64,000 bases of DNA from Pomphorhynchus laevis (taxonomy: Eukaryota; Acanthocephala; Palaeacanthocephala; Echinorhynchida; Pomphorhynchidae): positions 1 to 64,000 of the forward strand of contig WNNJ02001804.1 of NCBI GenBank assembly GCA_012934845.2, in the 5' to 3' direction. Position numbers and translations under genes: made by a program. This document shows, one piece after another, positions 18,313 through 31,200 of the stretch. The notes beneath the pieces were generated by a model. It saw nothing but the letters and a program-made list of their open reading frames with translations, searched no databases and was not told where the DNA came from. How positions within the stretch are numbered: the stretch's first letter is position 1; each line of letters begins with the position of its first letter.

Positions 18313-21275
18313 CATATCTCCCGTATGCGTCTTCTCCACTAGCCCCTATCACCACCACACACGGTTTCCGCCTCGGCCTCATCAACACTAGATCTATTCT
18401 CAATAAATCCGATCTCATCTTCAACCTATTCACAAAGCAATCTATCGATCTCGTTTGCCTCACCGAATCCTGGCACTCCGATTCTGACGATCTCTACATC
18501 CGTCATTTGCTCTCTGCCGATTGCTCACTAGTCGAATCCGCTCGCCCCTTCAGCAAATCCCCTTCTAAATTCTCTAATCATGGCGTCATTGTCGCATTCG
18601 CCCGTCACACCGCGTCTCTTCGCAAAATCACTTCCCCTTTCAGTCCTTGCTCTTTTGAACTGCTCACTTGTCGTTCTTCTAACCTAATCACTCTAGATCT
18701 CGCAATTGTATACCGTCCTGGTTCATCAGCTCCTACATCCTTATTTTTTACCGAACTCGCTGACCTTCTGTCTCACTGTGCTCTGTCCTCAATCCCTTCA
18801 ATCGTTCTTGGCTACTTCAACATCCGCCTCGACCGCCCCGCTTCTACTGAGTCCATCCAGTTCATCAACATTCTTTCCAACTATAAATACAAATCCATCT
18901 CCACTGCCACCACACATATCCTTGGTGGGGCACTCGACATTATGGCTGTCCCCGATCATTTTGCTGCCTACACCTCCTTGTTTCTCTCCGATCCTGGTCT
19001 ATCCGATCACTTTCTGGTCACCCTTAATCTCACTCACAACCACATCCATCCTCACACACCTACAATCCTACGTTGCTCTTGGAGAAATCTTGACCACTAC
19101 CTTCTCCGCTCTGCCTTACTCAAATCGTATCTATCCTATCCAACAATAACATATTCCTCTCCTCACAATCTCGCCTTTCTTTTCGACTCTGAATTCACAT
19201 CCATTCTCGATCTTCTCTTGCCCTTCAAGCCTCACCCACACCGTCGCTTGCACCGTGCCCCATGGTTTGACATCCAATGCCTACTCTCAAAGCGTCGACT
19301 CCGTCATGCTTTTCGAGTATATCACCGCTCTCTCAGACGTGATTACCGCTCGATCACTCCATATTTCCGTAATACCTATCTTGATCATCGGCGGTCTCAT
19401 CTCCACCTACTAAGTGCCAAATACAACTCCTTCTGGCAGCATAAAATCATCACTTTATTCAACTCTAAGACTCTATGGCACACTTTTAACTTAATCCTTG
19501 CTCGCTCCTCTCCGCCGTGCAACATCTATCCCCATGATTATTCGTCATTTCTCTAGACCAAAGTATCCACCTTGCTATCTCACACCCCAGTCGCCATGCT
19601 ATCCCACTCTGCCCCGCCTAGCCTCATTCTCCCGGAACTCTTTCATCGTCTCCCTGTCTCACCTTCCGAAGTCTCATCTGTTCTCATGTCCTTACCCAGC
19701 AAAACCTCACCTGCCGATACCCTGCTTACCCACATACTTAAATCCATATGATCATCGATATCCACTTTACTCACAACCTTGTTTAACTCGTCCATCCGCA
19801 GTCGTATCTTCCCTCCACACTGGAAATCCGCAATCGTTCATCCCCTACTAAAGAAACAATCGCTCAACCCATTTCTTCCTTCTAGCTATCGCCCAATTTC
19901 ACTACTCCCTACTCTGTCTAAGCTCTTAGAACGCCTCATCTTAATACAGGTCAACGCTTATCTCTCGTCATCCAATCTGTACTCTCCTTTCCAAACCGCT
20001 TTCCGCTCTAATCACTCCTCAGAAATCGCCTGCATGAAAGTTTACAAAGACTTACTCATTTCTCGAGACAGGGCTCTATATAGTGTTCTTATCTCCCTAG
20101 ACCTCTCCTCCGCATTCGACATTGTCGACCACTCTGTCCTCCTTTCTCGCCTTCGTTATGATTACGGCTTTTCTTCCTCCTCCGTAGCATGGTTCGCCTC
20201 ATATCTATCCGACCGTTCCTTTCGCGTCTGTTCTAATTCATCATCCTCCCCTCCCATCCCTATTTTTTGCGGGGTCCCACAAGGTTCAGTTATAGATCCC
20301 CTGCTTTTCTCTCTTCTGCTTGGCGATCTCTATCCGTTTATCAAACCTTACTCCTTTAACGTCATGCAATACGCCGATGACATCCTCATCTATGCTCATG
20401 CACCCGCACATCGCATACACGATATCGGCATTTCTGCCTCCAACTGTCTTTCTTCTATCTACAAACGTCTCTCCAATCTCCATCTCGTTCTAAACCCCGA
20501 AAAGTCCAAAATAATGTGGATCCTTCCCCGTAAACCAAACATATCTCCTCCCACTGTATATTTTGCCTCATCGATCATCCCCATAGTCCACAATCTCACT
20601 TTCTTAGGCTTCCATTTCGATGATCACCTTTCCCTTAAACCCTTCGTCCGTGACAAGGTCCGCTCGTCTAACTTAATTCTTCGTGACATCCGCCGTATCC
20701 GCCCCCTTATCGACTTCCGTTCTTGTACGTCTCTTCTTTCATCGCTTCTTTTCCCTAAAATCGATTACTGCCTTAGCCTTTTCGCCAATTCTCCAAAATC
20801 CATCATCCTACCCCTACAACGAATAATCAACACCGCCGTTCGAGTGCTCTTTCGTCTCCGTCGCTTCGACCACACATCCACATATTTTGCCCAACTCTCC
20901 TGGCCCACCATCCACATCCGCATCAAACTCCGCCTTCTTCTCGTTACCTTTCGTCTCATCGCTGTCGGCTCCCCATCGTTCATCAACCTTCCTTTCTTAG
21001 ACGATACTCGCCCCACCTCGCTATCGCTTCGTTCCTGTCATACCTTCTTACTCCACGTTCCTAATTACTCCAACAACTACGGTCTCCGATCCTTCCTCGT
21101 TGCCGCCTTACTCGCCTGGAATCAACTCCCTCTCGACGTCCGCCGCGCCCCCTCCTTTATCACATTCAAACACCTCCTCCGTTTACACCTTCTCGACACC
21201 TGATTCACAGTCTTGTTTTGTTGTGGTCATGTAAGCGTGCGCTGGCACGCATTTGCCACGTTAAAATAAATCCTT
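18313..21275 (+). mobile_element. CR1/L2-like LINE with APE endonuclease and RT, nearly full ORF2
   Basis: A single reading frame from 18306 to the TGA at 21201-21203 is interrupted by only two stops: TAG at 19554-19556, where the sister copy at 30.4-30.9 kb has CAG, and TGA at 19749-19751, where it has TGC. The apurinic endonuclease runs from about 18360: INTRSILNK, LVCLTESWHSD, then GYFNI (the usual GDFN aspartate is Y), GGALDIM and LSDHF. The RT has SSYRPISLLPTLSKLLERLI, LDLSSAFDIVDHSVLL, CGVPQGSVIDPLLF and QYADDILIYAH (YADD at 20370-20381). The 3' UTR is very short and ends with a hairpin, GCGTGCGCTGGCACGC, then TTTGCCACGTTAAAATAAA. No ORF1 is present and the 5' end abuts Gypsy sequence, so the copy is 5' truncated. 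The two nonsense changes and the endonuclease substitution argue that it is dead but fairly young. Clade within the CR1/L2 group is uncertain. Confidence 0.9.
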
Positions 21276-22789
21276 TTTTAATTAAATTTAATTAAAATTT
21301 ATAAACATTAAATTAAAATTTATAAATTACGTTTCAAAAAAAATATTTAATAATTTTTTACATCTTAAATTATTAAATAATTTTATTATTTAATTAAATT
21401 ATTTAACAATTATTAAAAAAGTATTTAATAATTTTGTACATCTTTCTACAAACCACTTCTCGGTGCTTAATTCAAAAATCGCTAGTTAAATTTATTTATT
21501 AAATTAGTGAATAATTAAATTGTCCAGTTTAGTCAACAATGCTCACAACATCAATAATTTTACAATTGAGAATATCAAATCAAAGTATTATATCATTTTC
21601 CCATAAAAGGATATCAAAGTGAGCAGCAAGGCTCATTACAAGTTGCGATGATTTCGTTTTAATTAAGTGTTGGTGACAAGACAATTGTGATTAATGTATT
21701 CGAAAATCTTCTTTTAAGATTGAATAAAACTTTAAAACGCAAGACGAAAATACTTTGTCATTTCCCCATAAAAGGATATAACTATTTTGCTTGTCAATTC
21801 TGGTAAATTTAAAGTATTTTCTAAAATAGAATACGAATTAAATGATCTTACATGTATTGCAAACTAGCATTGTAAGTTCACGAGTAAATGCTGGGGATTG
21901 ATCTTTTTGGAATAAAGTGATCGCTTAGGATATTTTACAATGAAAATCGATATATATTTTTTTTTCTAAATTCAGACACGCTTATATTCGTTTGCAGTTT
22001 TATCATTTACCACAATTAAAAATGCAATTAGAAGATATGGCACAATCACTAATAAGTATGCAATAGTTTTTTGTTGGTACATATATGTATATATTGTTCC
22101 GTATTGTGATTTGCAGTTTTAACTGATAGAAAATATCAATAAAAGTTGCTTTATTCAATAACTTTATTTGATGTAAATTGTGAAGCGTGCATGCTCAATT
22201 TCAGATAATTGCTAGAATATATTAAGTGCATCGTTAATGCACTCTGATTTAATTCATCTATTCTTATGTAAGATTGCATATGCTGCTCTTTCTCTGAAAA
22301 ACAATTTATTTATAATAGTTTTGAAACAGATATTTCACATCTGAAATGAAAATAAGATTTGCTAATTCACGAAATTAATTAAATAGGTAAATCTTTAACT
22401 ATAATTTGCTATAGAGTCTAGTGACCGTTTTATAAACTGACGATGTTGTTTTTGCTTCAGTTATATGGCATCCTTCTTATTATCTTTAAGTATATTAAAG
22501 TCGAAGGTTCTAAAATTGCAGAAAGAAAAGGACACGATGTCGAAATAACTATTCCTATTTCAAAATATACATTTTAGAATTCAGCTTTAGATACCTTGGA
22601 TTTTGTTATTATTTTAAAACGAAACTTCTCAGATTTTTTTGAAATGAGAGGTACAAAATGGCCTTTGAGACACTAAATTCATAAATGCTTAGTTAATAAA
22701 AAAGGAAAACCTTATGATTTTCCTTTTTTAATCGGTATTATGCTGCTTGTCGTGATGACTTGAATGAGCACACATCGTTTCGATTTGAC
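21276..22789. other. Intergenic AT-rich sequence
   Basis: No gene or element recognised, apart from a 103-bp segment (21648-21750) duplicated at 24163-24262. Confidence 0.5.
21648..21750 (+). repeat. Direct duplicate, first copy (second at 24163-24262)
   Basis: Shares GACAAGACAATTGTGATTAA, ATTCGAAAATCTTCTTTTAA and AAACGCAAGACGAA with 24163-24262 in the same orientation, with few differences. The two copies flank a block of Penelope-like 3' tail sequence. Identity of the unit is unknown. Confidence 0.85.
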
Positions 22790-24110
22790 ATCACTTTATA
22801 AATGGATTACAAATTGGTCGAGGAATAGGGCCCGAAACCTGATAGCATAGCAGTTCCTCCTGATGACCTCTAATTCTTATTCTGATACAACGTCTTTTAT
22901 TTATTAGTCAATTCATGAAAATGACTTTTATTTTAAATTTTTTATTTTAATTTGATATAAATATAAATTGTATAAAATCTTATATAATTATTTATTATTT
23001 ATCTTTATTTATATAAATAAATAGTTACCTTATTTATAATTATAAATTGTATAAAATCTTACATAATTATTTAATTTTTATTTATCATTATTTTTAATTT
23101 ATAAATCTTATATAACTATTTATTATTTATCTTTATTTTTATTTATATATCGTATAAAATACGTAGACTTAGTTATGTGATCTAATTGCCAGTGCATTTA
23201 TCAAATCATTTATTGTTCACTAGTCCACATCTCTCACACATTCGTCTTGAAAGTATTTTAAACATTTGATAAATGGATAATCATTAACTTTACATTAAAA
23301 ATTGATTGTATTTATTTTTACATTAAAATTTATTGTTCACAAAACAACAAATTAGTTCAAAAACATATAAGTTCTTCACTGATTTAATAATTAACTTGAT
23401 TCATGGTACTATTTAAATAAAGTATTCAAATAAAAGTAAAATTTTATATTTTATAAATATAATATTAATTAATATTATATTTATAATATGATATTTTGAT
23501 GTAGTAAAATTCGAAGCTACAATTTTATTGGTTTTAAAAGTAATTATTGAAAATTTGTTTAAAAAAGTGAAAATAAGATAAGATTTCAATTCTTTATATT
23601 CAAATAAATTATACAAAAGTTAATCAATCATTTCGTTTAAACCGTCATAAATTGAATTCATTTATAATTCAAAATTTTTGAATTATAACTTTTTTACAAA
23701 AGTTAGTCAATCATTTCGTTTAAACCGTCATAAATTGAATTCATTTTTGAATTCAATTTTTTATCAATTTCTGATGGTGGTTTAATGTTTAATCGGCACT
23801 TATTCTTTAATTTTTATTTTAAATAAAGTATGTTATTTATTAGTCAATTCATACAAATTGACTTTTATTTTAAATTTAAATTTTTAATTTTAACTTTATA
23901 TAAGTTATATAAAATCTTATAACAATTATTTATTATTAATTATTATCTAATTTTTAAATTTTGATTTATTGATTTAGCACTACTAATTTTATTTATTTTT
24001 ATTTATTTACTTTTATTTATTTATTTTTATTTTATAATGATATTTTATTTTGATGTATTTCATGTATTTTATTTTGCTAAGAATAATATAAATTCTATTT
24101 CATTTCCCCT
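22790..24110 (+). mobile_element. Penelope-like 3' tails, partial and degenerate
   Basis: Recognised by GGCCCGAAACCTGATAGC at about 22830, by TTAGTCAATTCATGAAAATG and TTAGTCAATTCATACAAATT hairpin blocks, and by the TTAACTTTATATAAGTTATA 3' segment. Several truncated tails are interleaved with AT-rich filler. A roughly 80-bp tandem duplication containing CATTTCGTTTAAACCGTCAT lies at 23612-23760. Confidence 0.6.
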
Positions 24111-24162
24111 TTATAGAGCAAAGCAAATATCTGAGTAAGTTTAATAAATTGATTAATGTAAA

Positions 24163-24262
24163 GATTTCATTTTAATTAAGTGTGTGTGACAAGACAATTG
24201 TGATTAATATATTCGAAAATCTTCTTTTAAGATTGAATAAAACTAAAACGCAAGACGAAGAT
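24163..24262 (+). repeat. Direct duplicate, second copy (first at 21648-21750)
   Basis: Counterpart of 21648-21750 with a handful of substitutions and one short gap. Confidence 0.85.
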
Positions 24263-25209
24263 ATCAATTCGAAGCTAAATGGTGTTGTTAATGATTTGTA
24301 TATTGTGGAACTTTTGTAACATATTTCATGTTATTTACCGTTTGTTGGTAACAATTTTATTTTCTTTCCGATTTCCATTCATTCATGTCTTTATTCATTA
24401 ATGTCACATTATTAGTTCACCAAATAATTCTGTGTAAAATCATGTTCATTTATTCGAATAAAAATTTTGTTTGATTATTTTGTTTTTATAACACGTACTT
24501 ACACTAATGTTAACGGTAAAGTATTCGCTTTCTATAATAATCTTTTTAATCTCACCATTCTTAAGCGAATACATGAAATAGCATGATCCTTAATAAATGT
24601 CAAAGTGGATCATCAAAAGTGCCATCTGTATATAATATTGGACCTTTACTGAGAAAGTTCGCTGCCTTTTATATCGCTTACTTTTTGTATACATCAGAAT
24701 AAGTTATTGGCCGAAAGTAAATCTCTTTGGGTGATCATTTGTGTCCTAAAACTAGCCAGTGTTCTAAATGTATCTCTATAATTGTTCGTGACACAGCTTG
24801 CCTTATGACACAGTAAGCCATCCACTTTGGTCCTCTTCTAAGCATCTTCGAACCGTTTGCTTCGTTGGATCGTTCGTATCCGAACTGTTCGGTAATGTAA
24901 ACAATAAAATTTGCATTCAATTTACTGTTTGTTCATCTAGTAGCGCTGCATTTACTTGTTTTGTTTAACCTATGACTTCACATTTACCGTATCTATTTTT
25001 ATGGATATTGATGATGTATACCGGCTAAATTTAATGTTTGAACCTACATAATTAGCTTTATTGTCTTCGTAATGTCTAACTACTTTTACAACTTATTATT
25101 TCTAGATGTTTTCAGTGTTTATTTGTCATTCCTCCTATATTTGAAATATTGACTTAAAATCTAGATTTTAAAAGCGAATCTTGTATTTACATTATTGAAA
25201 CCGTGTGTT
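24263..25209. other. 5' flank of the RACGAP1 gene
   Basis: Unique AT-rich sequence upstream of the RACGAP1 start codon, presumably containing its promoter and 5' UTR. A 61-codon minus-strand frame at 24735-24920 has no recognisable features and I do not call it. Confidence 0.4.
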
Positions 25210-28200
25210 ATGGATTTTGATCGTTTGATTTCACGATTAAATCAATTCGAAAACAATCTAACTTATTTGAAAGAAAACTGCCTTGAAGAATGTATATTTA
25301 ATGACTGTATATTTATCAATACATAAGTTTTGTGTTTCAGTGTTTCTTCGATTTGTTAAACAGCAAGATGGTTATCGAAAAAATTGGCTTGCGACCACGA
25401 TTGAGTTATCAGATGTACACGAAGCATTGACCAAGCTAAAGACTGAAAAATCGCAAGCGGACATTAGACTCAGATTGATTAAATATGAGTTAGATGAAGA
25501 AACAAAGAAACGACATGCTTCCGAATCTAAACGAGACGAGCTCGTGAGTTTCCTTCTTTTCACATTAGCTGTTTGGCAGTGTTGTATTTAAGCGCTGCTC
25601 ATCATATGCAAATGTTTTTTACGTATATAAAAATGTCACAATCAAAATTTTATAGAACTTAAAATATTTTCATTTGAAATTAATTAAAGTTTGATGGATT
25701 TTTTCTATTTCTTATAATGGAGAAGTATAAATCAGCAAAATATTTTAAAAAATAAATTTAAAATCATTAGCGGAAATTGTTTATGAATAAATAATAAATA
25801 ATATACTTTGTATTAGAATAAGATACTTTATAATCAAATTTAATCAGAGAGAATACGCCATTAGCAAGTATTTGGCCCTGTTCCTATGTTGGGTCGAGAA
25901 TTAGAGGCCAAAACCTGATAACAAAGCAATTCCTCCTGATTTCCTCTAATCCTTATTCCTATACATTTTCTGTTATTAGTCAATTCATACAAATTGACTT
26001 TTATTTTAAATTTCAATTTTTTAATTGAAATTTAAATAAACGCTGAAAGAACAAAATTATTATTAACGTTATTTTGGTGTTTCAATTATTTATTAAAAAA
26101 ATAATTTTTTAAATAAAAATTCAAAAATAGGGGCCGAAACCTGATAACTTAGCAGTTCCTCTTTATAACGTCTAATCCTTATTCTTATACATTTTCTGTT
26201 ATTAGTCAATTCATACAAATTGACTTTTATTTTAAATTTGAATTTTTTAATTTAACTTGATATAAATATAAATTGTATAATATAATATAAATATAAATTG
26301 TATTAATCTTATAGAAATACTGAAAACATGTTTTCTCGATACGACATTATTAGATAAAAATATTAAAGATTAAAAGTTTAAGTATTATAAATATTAAAAG
26401 TTAAAAATGAGAAAATCCCAAAAATAGAAGATATTCGTCCGTTATTTATTAGTCAATGAAAAAAATGACTTTTATTTTAAATATCAATTTTAACTTGATA
26501 TAAATTATATAAAATCTTATAACAATTATTAATTATTTATAACTATTAATTATACATATTTATATTTATATCAAACATACCAGCTGATATGTTTGATCAA
26601 GTAATAGTGGTTGAAACCTGATAATATAGCAGTTCCTCCAGATGAAGTCTAATCCTCACTATGCTAAATCGTCTGTTATTTATTAGTCAATTCATACAAA
26701 TTGATTTTTATTTTAAATTTAAATTTTTAATTTTAACCTGATTTAAGTTATATAAAATCTTAACAATTATTTATAAATATTTATTATCTAATTATTAAAT
26801 TTTGATTTATTTATTTAGCATTACTATTTTTATTAATTTATTTATATTTTATAATGATATTAAATATGTAATTAGCTGAATTTATTTATGTGTTTGTGGT
26901 ACATGACTAATGCATCGTCTGTTATTTATTAGTCAATTCATTAATATTGACTTTTATTTTAAATCTCAATTTTTAAATTTTAACTTGATATAAATATAAA
27001 TTGTATAAAATCTTATATAATAATTTATTATTTATCGTTATTTTTATTTATATATCGTATAAAACACGTAGAGTCAGTTATCTAATCTGATTCATCAACT
27101 TTTGTGCAAATGTTTTTTGACGTATTTAACAATTCCCCACTCATTGTGGGGAATACACTCGTTGTATATAAATTTATATTTTAATATTTAAAATACTTGC
27201 ACTTCCCGGCAGTTTATAATGGTGGGATCGTAATGCATGCATACGATTCTTTCGTAGGATTCAATTATAATGGTCTAAATAGAATGGAACAATGAATTTT
27301 CATAGCTTTACTAACGTTTACATTAAATTTACAGAACGTTTAGTCTAGAGTTTATGTTAAACAATAAGTTATGCTAGACAATAAATTTATTAATTTATTT
27401 AAAAATTATTATTTTAAAGATTATACGAAAATTTTAAAGAGATTGTTCACTCCGGTTAGTTGTTTGCACAATTATAAAGCTTTCATCCATCAATATAACA
27501 GGATATGTTTATTTTATTTAAAAATATTTTTATTAAAAAATATTTTTAAATTAAATAAACGTAATCTATTATGCTGGTGGACGTAACCTTTAACGCTTAT
27601 GCTTGTGCAAATAACTAACCAGAGTGAACAATCCCATTAATATGATAGTATGCTACGTAGATGATAATCGTGGTATTTCTATACATTAGCTATTCATTTT
27701 ACAAATAAAAAATTTACTGAAAGAAAATTCGTGTGTCTAATACTATAAATTGCGATTTGTTTAATCCTTGAACCCCTGTGCACCTTAAAAATTTTATATA
27801 AATTATTGCATCATTATTTTAAACAATTTTATAAAGTATTATTCAATTTCCAATATCTTACACTTGTAAGACACTCAGTCTAAAATTAAATTGTAAATTA
27901 TACCTAATACATCTGCATTACAATAATGCTCGAAATCTATTTTATCTAGCACCAGCAAATGTCTGACCTGAAGAGACTATTAGATAATGAACCCAGTCCT
28001 ATTCCAAGTGCGCCTCCAATTCCACAGAGGAAGCGTCATATTTGTAAATTAGACAATACACATTCAACTACTATTCAAAATAGGTCATCATACGCTACGC
28101 CAACATTTTCTCCGGCTGTAATCAGTGCTAGCGTAGAACTGTCAGTAAAACCCGCGGCTATCGCAGAGTTAAGCGGTTTTTGCGGAGATCCGGATCACAT

Positions 28201-31200
28201 CACAAGTTCCACCCTGACAAACATGATGGCTACCAGTTATAATCAAGAATCAACCTATAATAATCAACACACGTTGACCTATCATCGTGATGAAGGTACT
28301 AATAAGGTTTAACTTGATAATTTGAAAAGTATAATTTTATAAGTAACAATAAAATATTGATACACAAACGAATTGACTAGAATTTCAAATTGCATCGACA
28401 AGCGAATTGTAGCTAATTGACAAAGCGTAAAAAAATATTAAAATATGAAATTATAGTGTAGTATCATTTAGTGAAATTGAATTAGAATTGAGTTAAGTAG
28501 CTATTTAGAATTGAATTGCAAAAATGTGTATATATTGAGTTTCTACTTATAATTAATTTTACTAATTTATGTATTAATTTTTATTAATAATTCTATTGTT
28601 TAATTTTCATAAAAGTAAATAAAGTTACTAACGTAAAAAATTAAGTTATTAAAAATTAAATTATTTTTGAAGCAAATATTTAAAATTAAAAGATAATATT
28701 AATAAGATTAAAAAATAATAATTGATAAGATTACATTTTATAATCTTAATCTATTTCCAGTTTTGATATCAATAATATTATCAATGATCAAATTTAATCC
28801 ATTTTATATCAATTCACTAAAGAATTGATTTTATCAAGTATAAAAATAATTGTTATAATCTTCTTTTTTTAAATTATTTCAAACAACCTGATAAAATGTT
28901 TCATTATTCACAAAACTGTAACTATGCAACTGTAAATCTTAATAAAAGATTTTCGTCTTACATTTTGCAAATTTAATTGAAATCATTTCTAATTTCTAAT
29001 TAAATCAGCTTTGGTAGGACAAGGTTTTACCTTCAATTTGAAAACCGACTATTTTGCTATTAATTGCTATTTCAATGTAATCATTTATAGTTTGCTTCCT
29101 AATATTTATATATATCAATTATAAATAAATGGACTCAGCCAGACTACTCCTTGAAAAGCACAGAGAGAAGAAGCAGCCCCTCCATGTAGCTTTTCTGGAC
29201 CTTGAGAAAGCGTTCGACAGAGTACCTCATAAGCTTATATGGTACGCTTTGAGACGCAGAAAAGTACCGGAGGAATTGATCGAATGGGTGAAGATGTTGT
29301 ACAAAGGAACGACGAGCAATGTGCTAACAGCAGCGGGAAAATCCAGAGAATTTCCAATCTCAGTCGGTGTGCACCAAGGATCTGCACTCTCCCCATTACT
29401 ATTCATCATAGTTATGGACGTGATTACGAAAGACCTTCTAAGACAAGCACCATGGACCATCCTGTATGCCGACGATGTTATGCTGGTATCTAAAGACAAA
29501 CATGACCTCGAGCAACAAGTTCAGCAATGGCACGATCGCCTGGCACAGTTTGGGTTGAAACTGAACACAGCCAAAACAGAGTACATGACGACGAACCAGA
29601 ACGAAGATGTAAGCATATCAGTTAATGGCGTGCTTCTGCCAAAGACAACTGCGTTCAAATATCTGGGATCAGTCATCTCCAGCACAGGAGGAGTGGCAAA
29701 AGACGTCACCACTCGCATCAACGCAAGCTGGACAAAATGGAGAGCAGCCACTGGAGTTTTGTGCGACAAACGCATGCCAGACAAACTCAAATCGAAGTTC
29801 TACAGAAGCGTAATACGGCCTGTAGCAATGTACGGTGCTGAGTGCTGGGCAATGACAGCAGAAGCAGAACGTAAGCTTGGATGCATGGAAACCAAAATGC
29901 TAAGGTGGATCGCAGGAAAGACTCGCCTAGATCATGTCCGTAACGAAGACATCCGCAAGCGATTTGGCGTAGCACCCATAGCAGACAAACTGAGAGAATC
30001 AAGGCTGCGATGGTATGGACATGTAATGAGGGCAGACGTGAACACATTAGCGCAGGCACCATTTCAAATCGAGGTCGACGGAAAGAGACCAATAGGAAGA
30101 CCACAGAAAAGATGGATGGATACCCTTCTTAAGGACATGAAAATGGTCGGACTCACGCCCAAAGACGCAGCAAAGAAGGCATTTTGGCGTCAACGATCGT
30201 GGCAAGCGGACCCCGTCATACGGGATAAACGCTAAGACGAAGAAGATCAATTATAAATAAAATTATGATAATTTATAAAAATTTAAAGGTTATATTTATA
30301 TTTTCCTTAAAATTATATTGATCATTTTATAAGTTAAGTAAGACAAATTCAGTACGAGACTTATATGTTCAATTAAATGTTTTGTCTTGAAAAACAGTTA
30401 TTGACATTTGTATTAAGATGAGGCGTTCTAAGAGCTTTGAAAGAGTAGGGAGTAGTGAAATGGGGCGATAGCTAGAAGGAAGGGAGGGGTCGAGCGATTG
30501 TTTCTTAAGGAGGGGACGAACGATTGCGGATTTCCAGTGTGAAGGGAAGATACGACTGCGGATGGACGAGTTAAACAAGGTTGTGAGAAATGGGGATATC
30601 GATGAGCATATAGATTTTAATATGTGAGTAGGCAGGGGATCGGCAGGTGAGGTTTTGTTGGGCAAGGACATGAGGACAGATGATACTTCTGTAGGTGAGA
30701 CAGGGAGAAGATGAAAGAGTTCCGGAAGGATGAGATTAGACTGGGCAGAGTGGGATAGGATGGAGACCGGGGTGTGAGAGAGCAACGTGGATACTTTAGT
30801 CTGGAGAAATGACGAATAATCATTGGCATTGATGTTGCACGGCGAAGAGGAACGAGCAAGGATTGAGTTTAAAGTATGCCAGAGTGATTAATTGGCTGAT
30901 TAATTTGCAGTCAATACTAAATTTAAAAACTATGTAGTATTAATATTCTATTTTAATATAAATATTTTGATTTAATATTAAATGTTTTATTATTTTTTTT
31001 GTAATTAAGTGAATTAACAATAATTGTCAAATTTGATTTATGAATTGTTACAGTTATTTTTATTTAGATATAAACCAAAAATTTGATAAGAACGATGCGC
31101 CATTCTATAACACACGACAGAGCACGCGAAGAAATTCAATCGAAGACAGTAACTCTTTGATGCCTACTGCACATCAATTTACAACACGCACGTTTTTCAG

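Noticed and set aside
20286-21016. Minus-strand frames opposite the CR1/L2-like RT
   Set aside because: Shadows of the GC-richer RT coding sequence.
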